Origin: a virus
Direction: 5' to 3' (one strand)
IMG/VR virus record: IMGVR_UViG_3300042934_001067
Span: 92,277 to 156,276 of that record
Length of the DNA: 64,000 nt
In this document: positions 7,522-14,141 of the stretch, piece after piece
How the letters are laid out: the number at the start of each line of letters is the position of its first letter
Numbering within the stretch: the stretch's first letter is position 1
Notes under the pieces: model-generated
Database searches by the model: none
What the model saw: the letters and a program-made list of their open reading frames with translations, nothing else
What the model was told of the DNA's origin: nothing
Made by a program: the position numbers and the translations under genes

Positions 7522-8535
7522 TCAGGCGACGGGGAGCGGCCGTCCGCTGCCCGGCGTCGGGTCAGGGACCTCCTCGTGCTCGTCGCCGCCCCGGCCGGGG
7601 TGGCAGATCGGGCACCACGGCTGGTACGCGTTGTGGAAGCGTCCGAGCAGTGTCAACAGAAGGATTGCGGACCAGGTCAACGCATAGAACGCCGTGTCCC
7701 ACAGGCCGTCAACGAAGCTCTGTCCGGTCCACTGCCCGACCATAGCCGCCAGCGGCACCCAGCCGCAGCGGTGGAAGACGCTGAAGCGCCACTTGCGTGC
7801 GGCAGCGTGTTCAGGCGCATCGGTAGGGAACTGGGTGACGCACTGCTCGCACAGGGACAGCGTGTGCTGGTGATCGATGTACAGCAGGGTGAGCAAGGTG
7901 ATGGTGCCAAGTCCTTGCAGGGCGGCCCACACAGCCGTGTCCGGGGTGAGGTGGAGGGCGACGTTGACGATGACGGCGGCGATGATGAGCCAGAAGCCGC
8001 GATGGCGAAGGTTCTGTCCCGGTCCGGCCAGGTAGTTGCGGAAGGGCGTGTAGGGCTGGAGACCGGGCTGGTTGGCGTTGCGGAAGCGCGTAACCGAGAG
8101 GGTCAGCGTGATGAGCAGGGCTGCGCTGAAAAGTGGCAGGCTCGTCTGGAGATCGAAGGAGGTTTCCCTGCTTTCTTCGTCGTAAGGAATGACTCCTGTC
8201 GCCATGAGAATGCCCATCATGACGAGGATCGCCCCGCTGGTGACCAGCGAAAAGGCTCCGCACCAGCGGCTGAAGTGGAGCAAGGCTCGGTAGTGCGGGC
8301 GCTTCAGGCGGTCTTCGGGGTGATGTCGGCAGCTGGGGCAGTGGTCGGCGTGCCTGGTGTGGTAGTAGGCGATGACACCGAGTAGGACGGCGAGAGCGAC
8401 TGCGGCGTACCCGCCGAAGTTGAGGGCGGCGTTGCGGCCACGGATGTCAGTGAGGGCTACTCCGGCGGCGCTGGCGATGGGAAGGGCCTTCAGCGCGTGA
8501 TGCGCAAAGCGTCCGTGTGTGAGGTCGAGGATCAC
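7522..8535 (-). CDS. multi-pass membrane protein with paired cysteines
   Basis: 337 residues with several hydrophobic segments (for example YAAVALAVLLGVIAYY and GFWLIIAAVIVNVAL). Three Cys pairs lie in cytosolic-looking loops: HCPSCRHHPEDR, SLCEQCVTQFP and the near C-terminal WCPICHPGRGGD, a pattern able to bind metal. The ATG overlaps the stop of the XRE gene (ATGA), so both genes form one operon under the palindromic operator. The function is unknown; a repressor-linked membrane protein suggests an accessory or defence role, which is inference. Confidence 0.65.
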   Translation of the reverse strand: MILDLTHGRFAHHALKALPIASAAGVALTDIRGRNAALNFGGYAAVALAVLLGVIAYYHTRHADHCPSCRHHPEDRLKRPHYRALLHFSRWCGAFSLVTSGAILVMMGILMATGVIPYDEESRETSFDLQTSLPLFSAALLITLTLSVTRFRNANQPGLQPYTPFRNYLAGPGQNLRHRGFWLIIAAVIVNVALHLTPDTAVWAALQGLGTITLLTLLYIDHQHTLSLCEQCVTQFPTDAPEHAAARKWRFSVFHRCGWVPLAAMVGQWTGQSFVDGLWDTAFYALTWSAILLLTLLGRFHNAYQPWCPICHPGRGGDEHEEVPDPTPGSGRPLPVA

Positions 8536-8810
8536 TGGGTGTCTTCTCCTGGCTTTTCGAACCGGACGACGAGACGGACCCCGAGGGCCTTCGCGATACG
8601 CACGAGCAGGGGCAGGGTGGGGAGTTTGGCGGCGCTCTCCACGACTGAGATGCGGGGTTGCTTGGTGCCGACGCGGTCGGCAAGTTCCCCCTGTGACAGC
8701 CCCTGCTCAGTGCGCAGTTCGTAGACGGCCTGAGCGATGGTGTAGGCCAGCTCTCGCTCGGGGTCTTCGTCGGTGGCGGGTGGTGGTGTGGTCTTTCGCA
8801 GTGCTCTCAT
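8532..8810 (-). CDS. XRE-family repressor-like protein
   Basis: 92 residues with a Cro/CI-type helix-turn-helix at about 35-85 (GLSQGELADRVGTKQPRISVVESA). It probably controls its own operon and the divergent gene, because a palindrome covers its start codon. The ATG has no ribosome site and coincides with the edge of the operator, so the transcript may be leaderless. The next gene overlaps by four bases. Its size and layout recall HigA-type antitoxins, but no HigB-like toxin is adjacent. Confidence 0.85.
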   Translation of the reverse strand: MRALRKTTPPPATDEDPERELAYTIAQAVYELRTEQGLSQGELADRVGTKQPRISVVESAAKLPTLPLLVRIAKALGVRLVVRFEKPGEDTQ

Positions 8811-8843
8811 AACGACAACGGTATGTTATACCGAAGTCGTTAT
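8809..8843. promoter_or_regulatory. palindromic operator between divergent genes
   Basis: Two 16-base half-sites (ATAACGACAACGGTAT and ATACCGAAGTCGTTAT) match at 14 positions in inverted orientation around GTT. The site covers the XRE start codon and lies 22 bases before the start of the plus-strand gene, as expected for autoregulation of a divergent pair. Confidence 0.75.
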
Positions 8844-8865
8844 GAAGCAAGCCGGAGGAGGAGCT

Positions 8866-9291
8866 ATGCGCACGCGGCCTCGGGGAGGGGTCTACAGGTC
8901 CGCCAAGGGGTGGGAGCGGCATGCGGAGTTGGTGCAGTCACGCCGCTTGTGTGTGAGCGGGAAGATCACGTTCATCGCGAGGTCCGACGCGGAGGAGTTC
9001 GTCGCCTCGGACCGGGGTGAGCACGACGCGCAGCGGATCTACGACTGCTCTCTGTGCGGCTGGATGCACACGACGTCGGGCGGGGGCAGCCAGAGGTACT
9101 TCGACCCCCGGGCGAAGCGAGTGAACAAGAGCCGCTTGTACGCCTCGAAGCAGCTGCCTCGCCTCGGTCAGTGCCGGGTGGTCGCACAGAGCGTGAAGCA
9201 GGGGTGGATCGAGTTCGAGGACGGCAACGGCCGGATTCGACGGTGGTCCACGGTGGGCTGGAGACGGCTGATGCGGCCGTATGAGCCCTAG
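8866..9291 (+). CDS. hypothetical protein with CxxC motif
   Basis: 141 residues. The ATG at 8866 follows GGAGGAGG. An upstream ATG at 8842 lies in the operator and is not used. It is basic, with one CSLCGWMHT motif that could be half a zinc site, and a C-terminal segment of small beta strands (WIEFEDGNGRIRRWSTVGW). Divergent to the XRE gene and probably repressed by it. No family recognised. Confidence 0.6.
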   Translation: MRTRPRGGVYRSAKGWERHAELVQSRRLCVSGKITFIARSDAEEFVASDRGEHDAQRIYDCSLCGWMHTTSGGGSQRYFDPRAKRVNKSRLYASKQLPRLGQCRVVAQSVKQGWIEFEDGNGRIRRWSTVGWRRLMRPYEP

Positions 9292-9344
9292 ATGCTTCAA
9301 TGTCCTCGCGCGGGCCGGGGAGGCCTGGCAGAAGGGCGGGGACG

Positions 9345-9695
9345 ATGCGCAGGGCGGGGCTGGCCGTGGTGGCCGCCGTGGTGGTGCTGGTGTCGGGGTG
9401 CGGGGGCTCCGACGACGGCGGCGGGGAGAGCAGCTCGGTGCCGTACGGGGCGCGGACGTGTTCGGACTGGTCCGGTCGGATGGACGACACGGAGCGGTGG
9501 GACGCGGCCGAGGAGCTGCTGGTGAACGCGAAGGGCACGGACGGCGCCGAGGGGGACCGGGCGCCGTCGGCGAGCACGCTGAAGCAGTTCTCGTCCGACC
9601 TGGACACGCTGTGCGGGCGGAGGGCGGGGGACGAGATGCTGGCGCCGCTCGCGGACGAGCTGTACACGCTGAACCGGGCGTACTACAGCATCTGA
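9345..9695 (+). CDS. putative secreted lipoprotein
   Basis: 116 residues. The signal peptide has Arg-Arg, a hydrophobic core (AVVAAVVVLV) and lipobox VSGC, followed by a Gly-Ser-Asp linker. The mature part has two further Cys (RTCSDW, DTLCGRR) that could form a disulphide. The ATG at 9345 is at the signal peptide; a start at 9300 would add a non-signal extension. It probably sits on the outer face of the membrane. The function is unknown. Confidence 0.65.
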   Translation: MRRAGLAVVAAVVVLVSGCGGSDDGGGESSSVPYGARTCSDWSGRMDDTERWDAAEELLVNAKGTDGAEGDRAPSASTLKQFSSDLDTLCGRRAGDEMLAPLADELYTLNRAYYSI

Positions 9696-9700
9696 GACTG

Positions 9701-9745
9701 CAGAAGGGCCCCGGTGAGCCGTCACGCTCGGCCGGGGCCCTGCTG
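9701..9745. terminator. bidirectional terminator
   Basis: Stem GGGCCCCGG with CCGGGGCCC plus outer CAG/CTG pairs, between the convergent lipoprotein and DUF2637-like genes. Confidence 0.75.
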
Positions 9746-9763
9746 TGTTGAGCCTATCGGGCG

Positions 9764-10723
9764 TCAGGGGGCGACGGGGGCCTTCTTCAGGCGGGAGATG
9801 TAGCTGGGGTCGACGCCGAGGAGGGCGGCGAGGAAGACGTTGGTGACCTTGATGTCGCGGGCGTCGGCTTCCTGCTCGACGAGGGTGACGTAGTCGCGGG
9901 CCTGGTCGGAGGGGCGGCCCTCGGCGGGGGCAGGCGGCAGGGCGGCGAGGAGGTCCATCATCTCGTCCGAGGGGACCTTGTCGCGGGTGGACTGGCGGGT
10001 GAGGACGACGTCGAAGGCGGCCTGCTTCTGGGCGTCCTGCTGCCGGGCGGCGTCCTCGGGCTCGTCGGCCGGGGTGTCGAGGAGGACGCGCTGCCAGGCG
10101 AGGGGGACGTCCTTGCCCTTGTCCTGTCGCTTGGCGGCCTCGTGGCGGATGACGGTCTCCTGGGGGACCTCCCACAGCTTGGTGCGGCGCCAGACCTTGA
10201 AGGTGCTGAGGGGGGCGAGGAGCCACCAGGTCAGGCGGATGGCCGGGAGGGGTGCGGGGCGCAGGCCGTCGGCGATCTGCTGGTCGCGCTTGGCGGCCTT
10301 GGCGTCGCGGAGGCGGCCTCGGAGCATCATTTCGTGGCCGAGGATCCAGACGGCCGGGGGCAGGGCGTGGAAGGCGACCGCCAGGGGGTCGGGCCAGGCG
10401 GCGCGGAGCTGGAGGGCGAAGGTGGCCAGGGAGAAGACGGCGACGATGGTGCGGATGATGCGGGCGGATCGGCCTGCCTTGACCTCGCGGACGGCCTTGC
10501 GGGAGTAGAGGAGGATGGCGAGGTCGGCCAGTGCGGCGACGACGATGGCCTGGTCCTCGGGGAAGCCGACGCGCAGGGCCTGGGTGTAGAGGGTCTGGTA
10601 GCCGACGTAGAAGCCGCCGAGGGCGAGGAGGTAGATGCCACCGTCGGTGAGGGTCTTGTCCCAGTCGGTGGCGGCGATTCTGGCCTTGGTCGTGTCGGTC
10701 CAGGTACGCTTGTCAGCAGTCAT
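9764..10723 (-). CDS. DUF2637-like membrane protein
   Basis: 319 residues. The N-terminal 150 residues carry about four membrane helices (GGIYLLALGGFYVGYQTLY, AIVVAALADLAILLY, TIVAVFSLATFALQL, ALPPAVWILGHEM) in the order of actinobacterial DUF2637 proteins, common on Streptomyces plasmids and integrative elements. The C-terminal half is cytosolic and charged, ending in a short helix-turn-helix-like segment (LAALLGVDPSYISRLKK). This supports a plasmid-like or transfer-related phase of the element, but the function is not known. Confidence 0.65.
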   Translation of the reverse strand: MTADKRTWTDTTKARIAATDWDKTLTDGGIYLLALGGFYVGYQTLYTQALRVGFPEDQAIVVAALADLAILLYSRKAVREVKAGRSARIIRTIVAVFSLATFALQLRAAWPDPLAVAFHALPPAVWILGHEMMLRGRLRDAKAAKRDQQIADGLRPAPLPAIRLTWWLLAPLSTFKVWRRTKLWEVPQETVIRHEAAKRQDKGKDVPLAWQRVLLDTPADEPEDAARQQDAQKQAAFDVVLTRQSTRDKVPSDEMMDLLAALPPAPAEGRPSDQARDYVTLVEQEADARDIKVTNVFLAALLGVDPSYISRLKKAPVAP

Positions 10724-10826
10724 CGAATCTCGGTCTTCCTCGGCGGGATGATTGTGCGGAGATGGCGTTCAGCGTCCCTGGCTGGGATCCGGGCAAGGAG
10801 TTCCAGTCGGGGGCGCTTTTGTGTGC

Positions 10827-11285
10827 TCAGGCGCCCATGACCTCGCTGCAGGCGAGGGCGTGGAGGGCGGGGTACTGCTCCTCGCGCTGCTCCATCAGCT
10901 TGTTGATGGTCCAGGAGGTGGCGTGGAGGGAGGCGAGGATGGCCTGGAGGTTCTCGGGCGAGAGGTACTCGGGGAGTTCCTGGGGGACGACGCCGCCGAT
11001 GCTGCGCTTGCGCTTGCCCCTGGCTGCGACGGTGATGCCGCGCCGGTCCTTGAGGTACATGTAGAGGCTGGAGCGGTAGGTCATCGGCCTGCCCTGGGCG
11101 TGGAGGATGTCTCCGGTGGCCTGCCTTTCGGCGAGGGCGAGTTCGCTGCCGTCCAGGGTGAGTTCCGTGATCTGCTCGCCGAGGGCCTTGAGGGCGTTGT
11201 TGATCTCAGCGAGCTGCCCCAGTGCACCCATGGCGGGAGTGTTCTCCGGGACGGGTGACTGCAGGGCGGCGGTGTTCTCGGACAT
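10827..11285 (-). CDS. hypothetical DNA-binding-like protein
   Basis: 152 residues; the ATG at 11285 follows GAGGAGATCTC, and earlier in-frame codons cross the promoter. It is helical and charged, with a basic centre (AARGKRKRSIGG) between a possible helix-turn-helix (RPMTYRSSLYMYLKDR) and a C-terminal helical region. First gene of the unit behind the promoter-operator at 11320-11348, upstream of the DUF2637-like gene. No family recognised. Confidence 0.55.
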   Translation of the reverse strand: MSENTAALQSPVPENTPAMGALGQLAEINNALKALGEQITELTLDGSELALAERQATGDILHAQGRPMTYRSSLYMYLKDRRGITVAARGKRKRSIGGVVPQELPEYLSPENLQAILASLHATSWTINKLMEQREEQYPALHALACSEVMGA

Positions 11286-11319
11286 GAGATCTCCTCGGCG
11301 GCGGTAACGGGAGACCCCC

Positions 11320-11348
11320 ACCCTAATGCACATGGGTATGCATTGCAA
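11320..11348 (-). promoter_or_regulatory. promoter with palindromic operator in the spacer
   Basis: Read on the minus strand: -35 TTGCAA (11348-11343), a 17-base spacer and -10 TAGGGT (11325-11320). A palindrome AATGCA-N8-TGCATT (11325-11344) occupies the spacer, so a bound repressor would block polymerase. The predicted start near 11313 gives a leader carrying TTACCGCCGCC and the GAGGAG site of the gene at 10827-11285. Confidence 0.75.
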
Positions 11349-11400
11349 GGGATCAGGTAGGGCGCGCCAGTGGCGCGCCCTGTCCTGGGTCGTGGTGCTG

Positions 11401-12165
11401 TTACTGCTGGTCGGCGGCGCGGCAGAGTGCTTCGATGTTGGCGACGGTCTGGATGGGGGTCTGGTTGCCGTTGGTCGCTTCGGCGGTCACCTTGTCCTTG
11501 AAGGCACGCAGGCGTTCGTTCTCGGTGCGCAGTTCGGCGGTGGCCTGCCTGTCCTTGTGGACGGCCGAAATGAGCTGCGCGAGGGCGAGGCTGGTTGCCG
11601 AGGGGGTGCCGTCGACTGCCATGATCTGCGGGCGGGCGTCCGTCTCGGCGGCCGGGGCGGCGGGCTGGGCCGGGACCGGTGCGGCCGGGGTCTCCTGCTT
11701 CGGGGGCGTCTTCGGGGCGGCCGTCTTCTTGGCCGGGGTGGGCTTCTTGACTGCCCGCTTCTGGATGCTGCGGGTGTGGGTCCCCTCGACTCCGTGCGCC
11801 CTCCGGCGGTGCGAGCCCAGGCCCTGCGGGTGGGGCGTGGTGAAGGGGGGCTCCTTCTTCTCCTTGACGCAGTCCGGGCAGGTCAGAAGGTGCTCGTTGG
11901 CTTCTGCCTTCGCCGTCTCGCTCTTGCTCTCCGGGTCGTACTTCACCTGGGCGAGGAAGCCGTGCTTCGCGATGTTGGTGCGCAGCTGGGGTGCGGTGGG
12001 GTACGGGTTGCGGGGGATGCTGAAGGTCTGGTTCCTCTTGCCGCCCTTCACGCTGATCTTGATGCTGTTGGTGTTGCGGACCACCTCTAGTCCGGCGTCG
12101 GTGGCGGCCTTCATGACGTTCTCGACGTAGGCCGGGGTCTCCCGGGTCTTGGTCTCGGTGGCCAT
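11401..12165 (-). CDS. hypothetical protein with zinc-like site and basic linker
   Basis: 254 residues. The ATG at 12165 follows CAGGAG. The N-terminal 65 residues form a small alpha/beta domain (AATDAGLEVV...SIKISVKGG, SIPRNPYPTAPQLRTNIAKHGF) like a small nucleic-acid-binding fold. Then comes HLLTCPDCVKEKK with a downstream His-rich segment, a Lys/Pro/Ala linker (about 120-185) and a C-terminal coiled-coil-like helix (RQATAELRTENERLRAFKDKV). Last gene before the promoter region, downstream of the polyvalent genes. A role in DNA organisation is possible but unproven. Confidence 0.55.
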   Translation of the reverse strand: MATETKTRETPAYVENVMKAATDAGLEVVRNTNSIKISVKGGKRNQTFSIPRNPYPTAPQLRTNIAKHGFLAQVKYDPESKSETAKAEANEHLLTCPDCVKEKKEPPFTTPHPQGLGSHRRRAHGVEGTHTRSIQKRAVKKPTPAKKTAAPKTPPKQETPAAPVPAQPAAPAAETDARPQIMAVDGTPSATSLALAQLISAVHKDRQATAELRTENERLRAFKDKVTAEATNGNQTPIQTVANIEALCRAADQQ

Positions 12166-12197
12166 CTGGTGTTCTCCTGACTGCTGGTGCGTGGCGG

Positions 12198-14141
12198 TTA
12201 CAGCGTGGCGGGTGTGCTGGGGCGGCCGAAGAGTCTGGCCGGGTGGCGGGTGCCGCCGATGAAGGTGACGACTTCCTCGGCGTCCCAGTGGTGCTCGTCC
12301 AGGCGCGGCATGAAGCGGTGGTGCTGGCCGACGTAGGCGAGGGTGAGGTGCGGAGTCCAGCCGTGTTCGGAGGGCAGGCGGTAGCCGTGGCCTTCGAGGT
12401 AGGCGGCGAGGCTGGAGTGCATCTGGGCGCCGCTGGGGATGTCGGCCGCCGCCCACAGGACGTGCTCGCCCTTGAAGGCGTTGTTGAAGGTGCCGATGCC
12501 GCCGATGCGGACGTGGACGGGCTTGTGGCGGGCGGCCCAGGCGCCGACGACCTGCGGGAGCAGCTGGAGCTGCTCGCGGGTGTAGTCGGTGGTGTTGCCG
12601 AGGTAGGCGAGGGTGACGTGGAGCTGGTCGGCGGGCTGGCCGTCCTCGCGGGCCAGCTGTTCAGCGACCTCGCGCGGCGGCACGAGCGCCACCATCACGC
12701 CCTCGTCGTGGAGGACGGCTGCCGCCTGCCGCTGCAGGAACTGCTGCTCGGCCGCCGTGGCCTGGACAGCGGCGGTGTGGTGGGTCGGCTCGGTCCACCC
12801 GTCGTCCGGCCCGTGGACGGCGGGGTGCTCGATGTGGGGTCCGTTGTAGCCCCACTCGTTGATGTCGTTGCCGTCGGTGTGGACGTGCTTGGCTGGGACG
12901 GTGGCCTTCAGTACGGGCCAGTCCTTGGAGGGGTCGTCCGAGTGCATGCCGTGTTCTAGGGCGTACTGGGAGGAGGTGGAGACCCAGTCGCCGGTGCGGA
13001 TGCTGGTGGTGCCGTGGGGGACGGACCGGTAGATCGTGACCGGCGCCTCGGGATTGCCCTTGGCGCGGTGGACGGCCTTCAGCGACTCCTCGTGCGGCTC
13101 TCCGATCTCGCCCCAGTCGGGGTTGTCCAGCCCTTCCTGGTTGAACGCTCCGCCGTCGCCGTTGGGGCGGGTGGGGTCGTGCAGTGGAGCGTGTTCGGGT
13201 CCAGGCGCGCGGTGCTGCATCCGGTAGTCGTCGTCCATGGACGCAGTCTCCTGCAGGCCAGTCTCGCGGAAGTAGTCTGTCAGGCTGGAGAGTCGGTTGA
13301 TGGCCTTGTCGTAGTCGTGGAGGCCGACGTAGCCGATGTGGAGGGTGCCGTCGTCCAGGTCGCGGTGGATGACGCGATGGCCGCGCGAGGCCTTGGTGGA
13401 GTTCCAGCCCTTGAGCTTCAGGGTCAAGGCGTGAGTCTGCAGCCCCTCGTCGCCACGTTGCAGGGCATTGATGGTGCTGGCCACGCGCTTGCGGCTGTCG
13501 CCGTCGAGCTTGAGCAGCTCCTTCTTCGCGGACGGGTGGAAGGAGACCTGGCGCGGGCCTACAGGCCCAGCTCCTCCTTGATCGGCTCCCACGGCAGGTG
13601 CTGCTCCTGCGGGGTCTTCGCCCGCTCCTGCAGCTCCGTCTCCAGCTCCGGGCTGACGGCGTGGCCGTCCTCGTCCTGCGGTTCGGGTGCTGTCGGCTCC
13701 ATTTCGCTCCTTCCGGAAGTGCGCCGTGGCGGTGTGCGAGGGCTTCCAGCCCTCGTGGTCGTCCAGGCCCTGTTCGTCGCTCAGGTAGTCGGGCGACCAC
13801 CGAACTGGCACGTGTGAGAGGCCAGCCTTGGCGGCGGCCCAGTAGCGGTGCGTGCCGTCGTTGATGTAGGGGGTCCCGTCCTGCTTCCTCCACAGGTGGA
13901 TGGGGTGCTCGATGCCGCGCTGGCGGACGTCGTGCACGAGCGCGTGCAGGTGCTCGGGCTCGTAGCGGTCGTTCGCCATGTCGTCCGCGCTCCACTGCGC
14001 GACGTGCCCCATGGTGATCGGATTGCCGTGCTGGTCGCTGCCGTACTCGGAGTGCATGCGCGCTATGTCGTCCACGTGCATCATCTCGTCCGGCTGATGG
14101 GCTGCCGTACGGAAGAACGCGGTGGCGCTGTGCTCGGTCAT
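12198..14141 (-). CDS. polyvalent protein: ParB-like, RelE-like, ADP-ribosyltransferase-like and 2H phosphoesterase-like segments
   Basis: 647 residues in one open frame. Residues about 20-130 are ParB-like (INDGTHRYWAA). Residues about 196-280 are RelE/ParE-toxin-like (VSFHPSAKKELLKL, then GHRVIHRDLDDGTLHIGYVGLHDYDKA). Residues about 365-440 resemble phage ADP-ribosyltransferases (TIYRSVP, WVSTSS, NDINEWGY). Residues about 480-640 hold the two H-x-T boxes of 2H phosphoesterases (HVTLAYLG, HLTLAYVG). Residues 147-190 look unlike protein and are the shadow of a nested small gene. An internal GTG at 13592 could start the RelE part separately. Such multi-domain proteins are known near phage terminases and may enter the host with the DNA. 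Confidence 0.7.
   Translation of the reverse strand: MTEHSATAFFRTAAHQPDEMMHVDDIARMHSEYGSDQHGNPITMGHVAQWSADDMANDRYEPEHLHALVHDVRQRGIEHPIHLWRKQDGTPYINDGTHRYWAAAKAGLSHVPVRWSPDYLSDEQGLDDHEGWKPSHTATAHFRKERNGADSTRTAGRGRPRRQPGAGDGAAGAGEDPAGAAPAVGADQGGAGPVGPRQVSFHPSAKKELLKLDGDSRKRVASTINALQRGDEGLQTHALTLKLKGWNSTKASRGHRVIHRDLDDGTLHIGYVGLHDYDKAINRLSSLTDYFRETGLQETASMDDDYRMQHRAPGPEHAPLHDPTRPNGDGGAFNQEGLDNPDWGEIGEPHEESLKAVHRAKGNPEAPVTIYRSVPHGTTSIRTGDWVSTSSQYALEHGMHSDDPSKDWPVLKATVPAKHVHTDGNDINEWGYNGPHIEHPAVHGPDDGWTEPTHHTAAVQATAAEQQFLQRQAAAVLHDEGVMVALVPPREVAEQLAREDGQPADQLHVTLAYLGNTTDYTREQLQLLPQVVGAWAARHKPVHVRIGGIGTFNNAFKGEHVLWAAADIPSGAQMHSSLAAYLEGHGYRLPSEHGWTPHLTLAYVGQHHRFMPRLDEHHWDAEEVVTFIGGTRHPARLFGRPSTPATL
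13559..13702 (-). CDS. nested antitoxin-like small gene inside the polyvalent frame
   Basis: 47 residues in another frame of the same strand. The ATG follows GGAAGGAGCGAA, a strong ribosome site inside the larger frame. The product is acidic and ends with LPWEPIKEELGL, closely resembling the tail of small actinobacterial antitoxins (W-E-x-v-k-x-E-L-G-L). It ends just before the RelE-like segment, which has its own possible GTG start at 13592, the gene order of an antitoxin-toxin pair. Function is inferred. Confidence 0.5.
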   Translation of the reverse strand: MEPTAPEPQDEDGHAVSPELETELQERAKTPQEQHLPWEPIKEELGL

